NCBI GenBank assembly: GCA_000231825.2
Contig: JH720298.1
Coordinates: 1,518,814 to 1,582,813 of the forward strand
Direction: 5' to 3'
Origin: Tetrahymena elliotti 4EA
Lineage: Eukaryota; Ciliophora; Oligohymenophorea; Hymenostomatida; Tetrahymenidae
Length of the DNA: 64,000 nt
Position numbers and translations under genes: made by a program. The notes beneath the pieces are model-generated. The model saw only the letters and a list, made by a program, of their open reading frames with translations. It was not told where the DNA came from and searched no databases. Of this stretch, positions 1 to 12,803 are shown one piece after another; positions within the stretch are counted from its first letter, which is position 1; each line of letters starts with the position of its first letter.

Positions 1-3000
1 ATAGCTTTAGTCTTAAATAAGGAATGGTTCCTATTTTATGAAAAAACATTACAATAAAATATTTTCTAAACAATGAAGAAATAAATTAAATTAATTTTTT
101 AATGAGAAAATTTACCAAATCAGGAAAAAGCTTTTATTGTTAATTATTGAGTATGATGTTAATTTAATTGTTTATTTAATTTTTTTTGTCTTCCATTGAA
201 GTTAAAAGCTTTAATTCATTGCAGAACTTTAATATGTTGAACATATTTTACAAGAACTAGAAAAGCTAAATAACAACTTCACTATTTTACACATCCAAAT
301 CTAAATAGTCTTGAATATCTGCTATTTTAACAATATTATTCTATCTAGATGCAAGCACCTCCTCTATTTCAAGCAACAACTAATCAGTTTCTATTTTAGT
401 GTAATGCTAATTAAGCAGACTATTCTGAATACCAATCCAGTGCTTTACAATCTCCCAAAATCTCTCAGTTTTTGATAGAAATCTAATTTAAAGCAATAAA
501 TCAAATTTTAAATTAAAAAAAACAAAAAAAATGAAGCTTTAACTAACTTCAATAAATAAATTTATTTGAACTAATTTGTAATTAAAAAATTCTTTTTAAA
601 GAGAAAAATAAATTTGGTTGAAATTAAATTGTTGAATAGGATGGATAGATGAATTACACTTTGTGTGTTGAATAAAAAGAGAAGTCGGCATGGTATTTTG
701 GATCAATGTCAAGATGTTGATAAGTAGTTAAAATACTCTTTTTAATTAAATCTAATTAATCATAGTCATTATGCAGTTCTTCTTTAAGTCTTTACATGAT
801 GAAGTTGACATCTTATAAATCTCTATGGATTTACAAGTAGGTTAAGTTCTTGTTTATAAATGTGTTTGTTTTGATTCTGAATATCTCAATTTCTTTCTCT
901 AGTTATTGTTTGTATTTAAACTAAATACTATCCATATTAGCTTAGATTTCTGTTATTTTCTTTTCAAGTTCTCCATAAGAGTAAATCGTTTGAGTTATCT
1001 TTAAACAAATAAATTATTTTATATGATTATTCAACCAACCAACAAAAACAAAAAGAAAATTTACTAATTATTTCAAAGAACCAGAAAGCATGATTTTCTT
1101 ATTGATACAAACTTGACTCAAATCTTAAATTCTTTGCATAAAAGACTTATCAACCTCCCTTTGCTTTTCAATTATTTAATATGAAATCAAGAAATGGTAA
1201 AACTAATCCAAGTTTTCAGGGTAATTGTAAAGCTATTTATTGTTTTATTTCAGCTTCTCGAAAAAGAAGCATGCCATTTAATCTAATTTTTCTTCAATAG
1301 CTGCAAACGAGTTCTTATAAAAAATATTCATTTAATTTTTAACTTGCTCAATTAAATCTGTATGATCTAAACTATAAAATCCAATATCCATGTGATTATC
1401 CATTTCATACAAATCTTTTTTGTCTTGCAAAAATACATTAAACAAATCAGAAAATTCCTAGGCTTCGTATCTCCCCAGCTAACTAATTTAATAAGCAAAC
1501 AAGCAATAGTTTTAATTTAATTGACAAATTGAAATAATAATATTAACTCATTCTAAATTGGCTGGTAATTCTCGTAAAGCTCTCTCAGTGTTTGTATAAT
1601 TCCACATTTATTTTCAACTTATTTGTAATTTAAATCAAGCTATTTTATTTAATTATTTTGAAAAGAAAATTAAAAATTCTTTCTTTTTACCAAAAATAAT
1701 AATTCGTTTTACGATTTATTATAAATCATTAAAATTTTGTTTGTATTCCACACTGTTTTTGATGTTTTGTTGAAGCTCTACCTTCATCTCATTAGGATCC
1801 TAGCTTTGATTTTCAAAGAAATCAAAAATCATGTATTCTTTAAAATCAGGCTGCATGTAAAAATATTAATGAAGATTTACAGTTAATTCACAACTTTTCT
1901 AAACAATCGATTCAAATATTTAATTTTGTAATTCTCTAGAAGGATATAATTTCTCTTCACCATTTTCTTCCTTTTAAAGATACCCATTTATCTTAACTTT
2001 CCCTCCCACTTCCCTACCCTAATTTTTTAATTCAAATATGTCTTTTTAAAATTAAATTAAATACAATTTACATGAATCATATTATCAATCATTTTAATAA
2101 TCGAACCAAGTCCTTAGCACATCAACCAAGATTTAGAATCAGTATGCAAAAAATCTACAAACCTAATGAAATGCGTCAGTTATTTGTATTGAAAAGTCAA
2201 AACAGCTTGTTAAGTAAAAGAAGCCTCCTCTTTTTATCATTTAACAATAAAATTTAAAAATGAATGAAAAATATTTGATATGCTAAATTAATTAAAATTA
2301 ATTAGAGTGATTTCGAGGAGAAATTTACATACAAAGAGTAATAATTTAGTAAATTTAACAAGAAAAGTAAATAGCTAGTGGGTTGTGAATGAATTACGTA
2401 GTGTTGAAATGTGATGGACTTGGGTGAATACCTAGAGGGAATTTTTGCATGAATGAGAAATTATTTCAGAAATTTTATTTGTTAGTTCAGTTAGCTTATA
2501 TATGAAAGTAGTTTAAAGGTAGCTAATTTGAAATTTATGGTATCTCTTAATGTCTATGCTTTAAAGTGATTAAACATAGTTTGTGCTGAAAATAGCAGTT
2601 TAGGAAAGCTCTAAGCATATACCTCTGATTTTGAGGATTGATTTTCTAAACATAGGATTGAGTATGAATAACTTGCTCTCTATAGTTTATCTACATTTAT
2701 GCATTACCTGTTTTCTCATAAGTTTCTTCCATCTTTGAAATATCTTAAATTCTGAAAATTATTTAAAAAATTATATTTTCTTCAAGTCATAATAAGATTT
2801 CTTCTCCTTTTAAAATCTTTCAATGCTTAAAAACTGTTGATCTCCTTTGTTATAAATTATAACTCCCTATTCATAAATAAATAAACAAATAATTTCATCT
2901 AATTTTAAAATTTTTATTTTAATATTTTTTAGAAATCTTTGAAATTATACTTTTGCTTTTGGGAATTAACTTTTTTAACATTTAAAATATTTTAGTTTTT

Positions 3001-4123
3001 TTTTTTTGATTTTTATCAAAATAATATTAGATTTTTAAAAATGTATTAAATAATGGTTTATTTAATTGTATTTAGTTAGTAATTAGTGTTTATTTGATAT
3101 ACTTTATATCTGTGCTTGACTGTTTATTTCTTATCTTTTAATACATTTGACATTTTTGATTGTATTTCTAATATTTTTTATAATATCTAACCTTTAACGT
3201 AATTAGCTTTTTTGTTTGGTTCTAATTAGATTTTTAATACATTTTACATTTTTGATTCTTAAGAATTATTTTTTAAAGAACCCCTTAAGATAATTGTTTT
3301 TTTGGTTGTAATTTTTGCTAATTAATTTTTGAATATGTTTTATTTTAGTTTTTTAATAAAAAGGATTGTTTATTACATGATAGGACACTGTGTAATATTG
3401 TTGAGAGTTTTTCTTTTCAAATGAGGTGAGTTTTAGATCGTAGGGAGTTTCTCCTTTGTTAAAATAAAAATATTCTTCTTTGAGCTGGGGTCTTAAATTG
3501 AAATGAGTGTTAGAGAAAAGCTCAAATATTTCAGCTTCTGTTATGTGATACTCAATAGATTTAATTTTTTGATATAAATGAATCTACTTTCTTCTTTATA
3601 TAATTAATTCGTTTTATGTCAATTATTTATGCTCATTTTTAATTAATTATTCAATAAATTCAGAATCCTCTTTGTATATTTCTTTTTATTCAATTTACTT
3701 TTATTAATTTCTTAAGCTTTCTTATTTATTTGGAATTTATTAAAATCTCTACTTAAGAGGTGAAGGAGATTTTGATTTCCTAAATGAAGCAGTAGAAGTT
3801 TTGAAAAAAACTGACTCATCCCTTGATAAATCATTACTCACTCTCTACGATCCAGGTAAATCAGAATTTTCAATTTGCAAGTGATCTTTATAAAGCTTAA
3901 TTGAACCCTAGCGGTGAAGCTTTGGTGAGAGGTTAATAGGAATTTTTGGAAGAATTTGGAATCCTTTTTCAGCTTTTAAAAAAACTTTTTTAACAGGCTC
4001 TTCTTATTATAGTACTACATTATGTGTTTAATTAATTCTAACACATTTAGCTACTAAGTTCTGCTAAAATAGATTATTTTTGTTTAGAGGAGAAAGTGAT
4101 CTTGTTTTCTTAAATATAATCAT
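1..4123 (-). CDS. Dynein heavy chain, axonemal (inner-arm-like), N-terminal part; continues past the left edge
   Basis: Encodes the tail of a dynein heavy chain, the microtubule motor subunit of ciliary arms. Exons that close in phase are 3377-4123 (249 codons from ATG), 2432-2866, 2072-2227, 1713-2018, 1548-1639, 1065-1482, 660-998 and <1-463, with TAA/TAG read as Gln. Family signatures in order: a YYTVSYH-GV junction across intron 1; FSEFKIFQRWKKLMRK followed by LFILNPMFRK (the F-x-W-K...R and LFI-NP tail motifs); FTQQAVLTFQYKQLTHFIRF; a region rich in coiled coil; and FWEIVKHW in the last exon. An in-frame TGA lies just upstream of the chosen ATG. The first about 240 residues are a basic, Ser/Gln-rich N-terminal extension. 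Motor (AAA+) domains would lie to the left of this window. The subtype (DNAH3/7/12-like single-headed arm) is inferred from these motifs only. The exact course of the last exon near the edge is uncertain. Confidence 0.88.
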
Positions 4124-4828
4124 AATAATTAGTAAATCTCAATTGAAAAATATCTAAAATATTGTAAATTCATAAAATAATCGCTATTAATACATTCTTA
4201 AGAAAAAAATACATTTAATTGCTGATTCGGTAGTTAAATATGTATAAAATGTATTACATAAGTGCTTAATAAATATTTATTTACCTTAAATTGATCAGAG
4301 CTTTGTGAGTTGGGATTCAAATTTGGAATTAAAATGTTTTTCACAAACAAATTTTTTTAGTCTTTTAATTACATTCACTTAAAATCTCTACAAAAATACA
4401 AAAAGAATCAATCAACAATTTAAATGTAGTTTTTATTTTTAAAAATCTAAGATATTGCTCAGCTATAGAATAAGCTTTTTTAAAAGCTACCACAGTATTT
4501 AATCAATTTTTGAAAAATAATAAAATGAGAATATCTTCAAACATTTTTTTTGATTTTACTTTAAATTGATTTAGATTAAAATGTTTAAATATGAATAAAA
4601 AATTTAAAAAATAGAATAAGAAGTAACCACTGAATAAATACTAGGATTTTATATTGTTAAGAAGATCTATAAAGAATTTTGGTTTTTTTATGAATTGCCC
4701 AAAAATAAAGTAGAAATTAAGTTTTGAGTAGCACTAGTGAATAATAAATTATTACAACAACAGATTATTAATACAAATTTATTTAAAATATCTTTTAAGG
4801 ATAAACCTTTATTTTAATTTCAATTTAT
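4124..4828. other. Intergenic, dynein upstream region
   Basis: AT-rich, no exon I can support. It lies between the start of the dynein gene and the stop of the next minus-strand gene, so it should hold the dynein promoter and the 3' UTR of the CLPTM1-like gene. No distinct motif seen. Confidence 0.5.
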
Positions 4829-7250
4829 TCAATCAGATTTTTCTTTTTGGTCAGCAGGGACAAGGTCTTCTTTTTTGAAACCATGTTGCTATTTTGAAAA
4901 ATATGAGTTTTTAATCAATGAAACTAAAAATAAATAATTTTTTACAGTTCTTTTGTGGTCAACCTTATAAATTTATCTTTGATAGATATAGATAATGAAG
5001 ATGATATCTGATTTTATTAATAAATAATTTTTATTAAATCAAATAATTACTAAATTAAGTAAATACCATCTCTGAAACAAGAAAGTCTCTTGAGTAAAGG
5101 CATACTGATAACGAAGGCAAACAAATCATCAACAATTGTATTCAAGAACTTATAAATCATAGTTCTCCATGGCAAATGTTCTACACTCTTAAGCTTATAG
5201 TTAATGTAAAGTTAGGGAGTCATATTGATGAAACCTTTATTATTTATTATTTAGAAAAAGGAGAATGTTTATAAATAATTTCAATATTTTATTTTCAAAG
5301 ATGAAATTTACCAAAAACGTAAATGAATCCAACTAAGGTTCTAATTACAAAAGAGTACCAACCCTTATGCTCAAGATAAACAAGAGAGTAAACTGTATAT
5401 CCAGCCAATAAGGGAACCAAAGCATAATATAAATACTTGGTGGCTTGCTTATCATATTCTTCAGTGGTACGAACCTATTTACAATTAAATTACCATTTTA
5501 ATACTTAAATAACACTATTATTTTTTTTACATAAGATTATTGAGTTTAATCGATTTCAAAGAATGGGAACTTATTGTCTCTTCTTCTTTGGCACTTAGCA
5601 GTTTTGTAGATCTTCCAAACAGTTACTAACAATTCAATACCAGAAGATGCTATAATCAACCAACTAGTTTCTTCACTATCAAGTAAATATAGGAAAACAA
5701 TAATTTCAAACATAAATCCTGTGTATAAACTTCTCAAACTTAAGCCTTGATAGTTTTCTAAATTTCTCCAGTAAGAAATATCTTTTAATAAAAACAATTA
5801 ATTTAATTTAAAAGATTTAAACAAAATCATTCATTTTAAACACAAAAAATATTTTAGAAAAAAAAAATGATTTTTTAAACCAAAAATTTGCTTTTTACAT
5901 TAAAAAATTAACAAGAAAAAATAAAGTTTCTTTTACCATTTTTAACAGCAAGCAATTCAAAAATGGAATGTAAAATAGACACCAAAAATGTGATAGCTAA
6001 GTAATAAGGATTGTTGTCTCCTAAGATTTCTTTGAATTATTCCAAAGAGTTAGCATCATGAAGTCCAAAATTAGCTTGATCGTTAAATGTTTATTCCATT
6101 TGGTTGATCATAAGAAGTTTAGCATGCCAGTAGGGGTAGAATACGATAGTGGTGTTGTATCTTTAAGGCAAATTATCATTATCAACAACTTCCTCAGTTT
6201 TTTCAACATCTGAATTCTTCTTTTCTTCAGCTTGTTCTTCTTCGATTTAACCTTGGTAAACAAGATCTTTACGTCTAATCCAGAATTAAGAAACATCCAA
6301 AAGAGGAAGATAAAGTCTTTTTTGGTGATCAATCTTGAGGAGATCTTTAAAAAAAATATTTAAATAAGCTTAACTCTAAATAATATAAATAATACTTCTC
6401 AATTATGGAGGAATCTATTGAGGGTGATATGAATTGGTGTCATGAGATAGTTGTATGTAAAATCTTTATCTAAAGTGAGGTGCTTTTTCTCCTAAGAAAT
6501 TTGATTAAAAAAAGAAAATTGTGATTTGATTTTTTACCTTTTTTGCTGTCTTTTTTGGTTTTTGGCTGAGGAACATCTTCGTTGGCAGATGAAATCAAAT
6601 TTTAAAGTTATTCTTTAGTGATTTTTTCTTGAATGACAACTAATTCACCTTATGCGTTTAATATAGCTCCATTATCATTGTTTCTAATGCTAATACTAAC
6701 TTCAGGGTAGGGTTCAGTGTAAATTTACTCTTATGTCAAAGAAAATGTATTGTTGATAAAATTCTTTTCATCATAATTGTATTGCAAATTCTTAGCTTCC
6801 CAACTGTGCAAGACTTCATCATTTTTGATAATTTTTACTTTCAAATCCTACAAATTTTTAAAAATAATTTCAACAAATTCATTCAAAAATACATTTCTTT
6901 TTTTAATTTGAATTTGATGAAAAATGCAAATGAAGAAATGAATTTTCATCAAAAAGATAAACTTGCAAATCTTTTAAAATCGTTACAAAATTTTGGTCAT
7001 TTTCGAATGCGTTATGATAGAAATTAGGATTGCTTCTATCAACATTGTTTCCCTTAATCATGCTAAAAACAAAGTTACCAACCATAAAAATCAAGATATA
7101 ATGTATCAATGAAAGGTTCCAACCCCTACCTTCCTATTATTATGGTTATTCCTATTGATTTTGTTAAGCTGGTACATTCTGCTATTATTAATTTTAGGAA
7201 GCCCTTTGTTAATCTTATTGGCTCCTCCTATTGTTTGAACTAATATTCAT
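4829..7250 (-). CDS. CLPTM1-family multi-pass membrane protein
   Basis: Member of the CLPTM1 (cleft lip and palate transmembrane protein 1) family, ER/Golgi-type multi-pass proteins implicated in membrane-protein trafficking and lipid handling. Nine exons: 6987-7250, 6538-6847, 6396-6491, 5937-6344, 5531-5781, 5312-5474, 5067-5234, 4946-5007 and 4829-4888. The phases close and give 593 residues plus TGA. After a Gln-rich N-terminal stretch there is a first membrane segment (about residues 50-66), then a lumenal domain with YIQLSHDTNSYHP and FYPYWHAKL. Next come the family blocks NPYYLAITFLVSILHS, YWRNLENYQGLSLRSLYT, LEHKGWYSFVIRTL, GFINMTPQLYINYKLKSV and HLPWRTMIYKFLNT, and the acidic VDDLFAFVI. 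These match the conserved C-terminal multi-TM half of CLPTM1. The start is the first ATG of the open frame, and the length fits the family. The function in ciliates is inferred only. Confidence 0.93.
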
Positions 7251-7623
7251 TAATCTTTTTGATTTAAAACCTAATTAATTTTATTAAAATAGATATCTTT
7301 GCTATAAAAAAGCAATTAACACCCAATAAACATAATTTCAATTTATATTAATCTTTTGCTCTTTAACTTCAAAAAGCTTTTATCCCTTAATTTATTAGGA
7401 GAAGTTAATAGTAGAACACGAATTATTTACTATTCACATAAATTAAAGCAAAATCAAGATGTTTTTCTTAGATTTTTTGTTTTAGAAATTCATTTCTAAT
7501 TTGTTTACAAATTTGTTTGCAATAATTTATTATTGTATAATAGCAATTAACTTTTTTTACAACATATATAAATTAGTTAGTCATCTAGCAATTATTTTTC
7601 TCAAATAACACATTGATTTTATT

Positions 7624-7719
7624 AAATTTTTAATTTGTTTTAAATTAACTAGTTATCTATTACTATCTATTAAGAGTTTAAAATTTTAATTTGTTTTAAA
7701 TTAACTAGTTATCTATTAC
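7624..7719. repeat. Direct repeat, two copies of about 39 bp
   Basis: The segment at 7624-7663 is repeated almost exactly at 7681-7719. The copies differ by one T in a T-run and share the core ATTAACTAGTTATCTATTAC, which contains the palindrome AACTAGTT. Spacing between copy starts is 57 bp. Probably a local duplication; no function inferred. Confidence 0.7.
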
Positions 7720-8474
7720 AAGAGTATATTTATAATTCAATATTTTTGATAAAATTCAATTCTTAAAGAAATATTTAACATTTTAATTAGAATTCCTTAA
7801 TTTTTAAATAATTAAGATAATTCTATTAAACTAATTTTTTTAATCAAATAATAATAGGTAGGTAGGATAATATTTAACAAATTTGTTATTTCTGATAATA
7901 ATCAGATCACTTTTTTTAATATTTAAAAAACCTATTAAATTTGTTTCATTTTATTTTTTAAGTTTAACAGTCATACTGATGTGGAGTTTATATTTTAGCT
8001 AAAAATACCCAATATTATTTATTTTAAGAATAAAGGAGTTTTTTTTTCTAAATTAGAGCTTTATTTTTTTTGTAAATTTCAAATTATTTTTTATGTTCTG
8101 CTTATTGTAAAACTGAATAAAATGAAATCTTTTGCTTTTTATTGATTAGTTGTTATGTCTTATTTCTTAATTAATACTTTTAAATGATTAAATATTTACA
8201 AACAAGTAAAAAAAATGGTAAATTAATTATTTTTATTAACGGATTTATTTTATATATGAATGAATATTAAGATATGATAAAAGTTAAAAAGTTAAACTTA
8301 ATTTAAGTAATTATTTTTATAAAAATAGAAAATATATTGAAAGTATAAAGAATATTTAAATAAAAACTTTGTAATCTAAATTGTTATAAAATTTTATTAA
8401 GAATTATGGTTTTTATCTTAATTTATTTAAGTTTTGCCTTTTTAATATAATAATATTTATTGTTGAGGAATATT

Positions 8475-8760
8475 ATTTAATAGAGAATATTTTACAGAAA
8501 ATGAAAGTGCTTTAGATGCAAACTTATCAAATGATAGATGTTTTAGGATTTTTTAGAGAGTTACTGTTAAATTGAGTCATTTATATGAAAATAGCGTCAC
8601 TTTTAACTGGTATATGGGAAGTAAACAAATTAATTATTTTCTAGAAGGAATTAGAAATCAGATGAAATCAAAATGCAATACTATATGGAGTAATTAGTTA
8701 GGAATATTGTAGTATTACTAAATTAGTAGAAAACTAGATTTAATCAAATTTTTCAAAATA
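8475..8760 (+). other. Possible orphan exon (ciliate code), unrecognised
   Basis: A frame open under the ciliate code starts after a TGA near 8470. For about 95 codons it has a protein-like composition, with segments such as REYFTENESALDANLSNDRC and VTVKLSHLYENSVTFNWYMG. It then degrades into low-complexity pyrimidine-rich sequence. There is no convincing start, splice partner or recognised family. In a genome with a single stop codon long open frames are common, so this is only a candidate. Confidence 0.2.
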
Positions 8761-10079
8761 TGCAAATCTACACAAACTCTTGACATACATTATTTTGCAA
8801 TAAGATTTATAATACGTAATATTTCTAACTTTAATTTTTTTTTACACACAATAAGTCCCCCCTCCTCCCTCCCTCCATTCCTTTGCATTTTTTCTTTAAA
8901 TACATAAATTGATCTGCTTTCTTAAACACTTTAAAGCAAGCACGCATGCTTTATATACATTTATACAATATTGATTAATTTAGTTTTCTAAGCATTTAAT
9001 TTTGATCCAATAAAATATTTTTTTTTTTCATAAAACTGAATTTGAAAAATAAAACATGAAGGATGAAGTAAAATAAGAATAGAATATTAGATGTATTTTT
9101 AGATGAATTTAAAATAATTGAAAAAATATTCAAGAATAACAAAAGAAATTAGTAAATAAATAAGTGAAATTTAATTCTTTTATATGAGTTAATAACGAAA
9201 TAAATATTAAAAATTAAGTAGTGTGATGTGTAGTTAATATTGTAAATCGTAGATAGAATATTAATTTTAAAAAAATAATATGGTTTATTCTTAAGTTAAT
9301 ATTTTCAAATCAAATATTTCATAAATGCAATCATTAAACCATTCACATTTAATTAATCTTTGCTGTCTCTTTAATATTTATTGTTAAAACTTAGTCAGGA
9401 ATATTGAATTCAATAAGTGCATTTTTGATGCACTCAATATCTTACTACTATTCGTTGAGTTTTAATTCTAATAAAAAGGATATTTTCTATTATTTTTTCC
9501 AAAAAATTAATTAATACTTGTTAAGCTGAGAATAATTTTGATCAAATTAAAAATTTGTTAAAATTTAGTGTAATGCAAATAAAGTAGAAACTATGCAATT
9601 AATTTTAGCATAATTGGCTAAAATTATTTCTTTAATGAGAGAAATTCTACTTATGAGATAAATGACTAGGAGAGTTAGATTTGAAAATATTGAGTTACAG
9701 GTATATAAAACTATTAAATCTAATGAATAAATTTGTTTGTTTGTTTTTTTGTGCCCTTAGAAAAACAATTGATTTTTGACAAACAAATTAAGAAAGAATT
9801 TTGGAATAAGCTGAGAAACCTTCGATTGTAAATAAATGAAATATCTTAATCGTCATAATTGATTAAGTATTATTAAATAATAATCAATAAGGATTTATTT
9901 ATTTATTTGCTTGTTTTTTTGTTTGATTGATTGATTTGTCTTAGAGTAGTAGTAATACTATTTATTAATTATTGGAAATTTCACATATCCAGAATCTTCA
10001 TAATAATATTAATTCAAACAAACTCCATAAAATCAAAACCTTAAAAGGAAAATTAATCAAAAAAATAAAAAAGATAAAA

Positions 10080-11592
10080 ATGAAGTTAGATTCCAACATC
10101 GTTGCTTTAGTTACTGGTGGTACCAGTGGTCTCGGTGAAGCTACCGTCTATGCTCTTCTTGAAAAGGGTGTTAAGGTTTTTGTTGCTGATAGAAACGAAG
10201 AAAAGGGTCTCTAAATCCAAAACAAGTACGGTAAGGAGAATTGCAGATTCCAAAAATGTGATGTTTCTGATGAAACTTAAGTCAAGTCTTTGGTTGAAGC
10301 TGTTGTTGCTGCCTTTGGTGCCATCCATATCCTCCTTAACTCTGCTGGTGTCATCTCTGCTGGCCTTATTGTTGGTGGAAAGGTAATTAAATACCTCATT
10401 TTGATTAAGATAAAAGAATATCTTCAACAAATTTCATATTGATTTAAACTAAATAATTGAGTAATTAACTCCTAAAAAGCACAAAAAGATGTTTTTTAAA
10501 GTCTCTTTGCAGATTTCAAATGAAGAAACTCAAATTAAAAATATCTTGATTGTCAAATTTACATTTTATTTGAAGAAAATATTTTAATTTTACTGTTTTT
10601 TATTGAAATTTAATCTGATTAATATTATAAACAGAACTAAGACCAAACCATCAAGACTGAAGAAATGAATAGAGTTTTAGGTGTCAATGTTGTTGGTACT
10701 TTCAATGTTACCAAGTATGTTGCATTATAAATGGTCAAGCAATAACCCTTAAACGAATTTAAGGAAAGAGGTGTCATCATTAACGTTGCCTCCGTTGCAG
10801 GTATTGAAGGTCAAAGAGGTTAAACCGTCTACGCTGCCTCCAAGGGTGCCATTATTGGTAAACAAACATTTAATATAAAACAAAAGAACTTTCATCCAGA
10901 AAATGCAACAAATAATTAGCTTAAATAAATAAATATTAAGAGTCTCTTTAAGATTAAGTTTAGGAATTTATAATAAGCAAACCACTCTAAATAACTAAAA
11001 CAAAAAATGACAAAAATTAATCTAAGATTGAAACAAAAAAATTCTTTATTAATTTATTTAGTTGATTGATCAAAATCAAAAGAGTATTTTTTATTGAGCT
11101 TTCGCTAATGACGTATTATTTGAAGCTATTAAATCATACATAAATAAATTATCTTGCAAATAAAATCAACAAATCATTCAAAGATAAGCCATTAAATAAA
11201 TTAACAATAAATAGCTTTTAGTAGCAATATTTTATTATCAGAAACATACTTATTCAATAATTGCATTTTCTTTTTTGAAATTTTATGAGTGATTTCTTCA
11301 ACATTTTTAAATAACTATTTTATTTATATTAAAAGGTATGACTCTTCCTCTTGCTAGAGATCTTGGTAAATTCGGTGTCAGAGTTTGCACTATTGCCCCT
11401 GGTATCTTCCAAACTCCTATGGGTGCTGGTATGTCTGATAAAATTATTGAAGCTCTCTCCAAGGCCTCGGCTTTGGGCAGAGTTGGAAACCCAGTTGAAT
11501 TTGCTGATGCTATCCTTGGTTTGGCTACTAACTCTTTCGTTACTGGTTCCATTTTCAGACTCGATGGTGGTATCAGATTACCCCACATGTGA
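10080..11592 (+). CDS. Short-chain dehydrogenase, HSD17B10 / 3-hydroxyacyl-CoA dehydrogenase type 2-like
   Basis: NAD(P)-dependent classical SDR. Three exons (10080-10382, 10635-10857, 11336-11592) close in phase to 260 residues, the usual length of HSD10 (about 260). Visible motifs are the nucleotide-binding TGGTSGLG (residues 12-19), NSAG (87-90, the NNAG site), the catalytic tetrad Asn119, Ser154, Tyr167 and Lys171 (YAASK), and APGIFQTPM after the active site. The C-terminal FRLDGGIRLPHM resembles HSD10 homologues. The family oxidises 2-methyl-3-hydroxyacyl-CoA and hydroxysteroids in mitochondria and also serves RNase P in animals. Mitochondrial location here is inferred from the family, as no separate presequence is visible. 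ATG follows an A-rich leader. Codons are clearly richer in C-ending triplets than neighbouring genes, suggesting good expression. Introns are 252 and 478 nt. Confidence 0.95.
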
Positions 11593-12803
11593 TTTTAATA
11601 AAATATAAATAAGTTAATCAATTAATATAATTTTATTATATTCTCAAACTCTTTCGTTTGTTTTTATTGTTTATTCATTCATTCGTTTGCTTGTTTGATT
11701 CTCTTTGCTGCTCTTCAATATAATAATTATTTTACTAATCAGTTCAAGATTCACATTTAAATTACAAACAAATTAATTCTTTTACGACATTTTTATTTCT
11801 GAAAATTTTAACTAATAAAAAAATAAATAATTGACTATCTTCAATTTATTTAGTTCATTAATTAATAAATATTTTTCACATTGTTTTACAAAAAATTTAA
11901 TGTTAATTTAAAAGTGTAAGTAAACACTTTAACAGATGAAAAATTGAATTTTGTTTTAGTATTAAAAATAATAAATTTACTTAAAAAAAATTCTTCTGCA
12001 TTAAATTTAAGAATAAAATCTAAAAATTAATTTAAATAAATCTAAATAAAAATCCACACAATTCTTTTTAGTTTTTTAGTTAAATATATTCCTTTTGAAA
12101 ATTTTATTTGTTTATTGATTGACAAATATCCTTATTTTTATGAATTAATTCTAAAAAATATATGAATGGTAATTAAAAAAATAAAATATGAAAAATAACA
12201 TTTACTGAAGTTCCTTAAATCTCACACCTAGGCCTTCAGCAATACTAACCTAACTAAAAATTGAGGTTAAGGTTCTCAAAAAATATCTTCTCATGGCGAT
12301 TCAGTCAGTCCTAAATTTAAGGGAGTACAGTATTTTAAAAATAATTTATAAATTTAACATAATAAAAAAATGATCTAAAAAATAAACTCCATATCTTTCT
12401 TTATTCATAGATAATATGTTAATAAAAGATACAGAAGAAATTTACAAAGATTAGAAAAATAATAAGCAAAAATAATTGAACTGTTCGGAAAGAAGAAGCT
12501 CATTTTGAAAACTATTTTGATTGAATGATTAATATTTAATATCTTTTATAACTTATGTAACAGATTGTGTCATATTTTTATATAAATTGTATGCAGTTTT
12601 AGAACATAGAATTTAAAATATTTGGATAAGAAAGTTTTTAAAATTTGAATTTGAATTAAAAAAATAAAATACAAAATGGAATTACAAAAAAAATATTGAT
12701 AATTAATTTTATTAAGAATTAAATTTCCATTTTTCAATCAATTTAATGAAGTTTCTTTCTTTGAAGTCCTCAAAGGAAGTAAGTAACAAGTCTAATCTAA
12801 ATA
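11593..12803. other. Convergent intergenic region
   Basis: Between the stop codons of the HSD10-like (+) and the small minus-strand gene. AT-rich, except for a GC-richer islet at about 12205-12330 (listed separately). Confidence 0.5.
12205..12330. other. GC-richer structured islet, possible non-coding RNA
   Basis: About 125 bases with clearly more G+C than the flanks. It can form small hairpins: CTGAAG/CTTCAG around 12206-12240 and AACCT/AGGTT around 12248-12270. The plus strand is also open in the ciliate code but shows no family resemblance. I could not match it to U1-U6, SRP, telomerase RNA or a tRNA by eye. Strand unknown. Confidence 0.2.

Larger units (their letters stand above)
7251..10079. 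other. Divergent intergenic region between CLPTM1-like and HSD10-like genes
   Basis: Very AT-rich. It separates two divergent starts (7250 minus, 10080 plus) and so contains both promoters. It holds a 39-bp direct repeat (7624-7719), a possible orphan exon around 8475-8760 and a pyrimidine tract near 8850-8885. Otherwise nothing seen. Confidence 0.5.

Noticed and set aside
2072..2257. 61-residue plus-strand ORF
   Set aside because: It is antisense to dynein exon 3 (2072-2227), whose minus-strand frame carries recognisable dynein tail sequence.
11307..11588. Minus-strand 93-residue ORF opposite the SDR third exon
   Set aside because: Antisense shadow of the conserved SDR coding exon.
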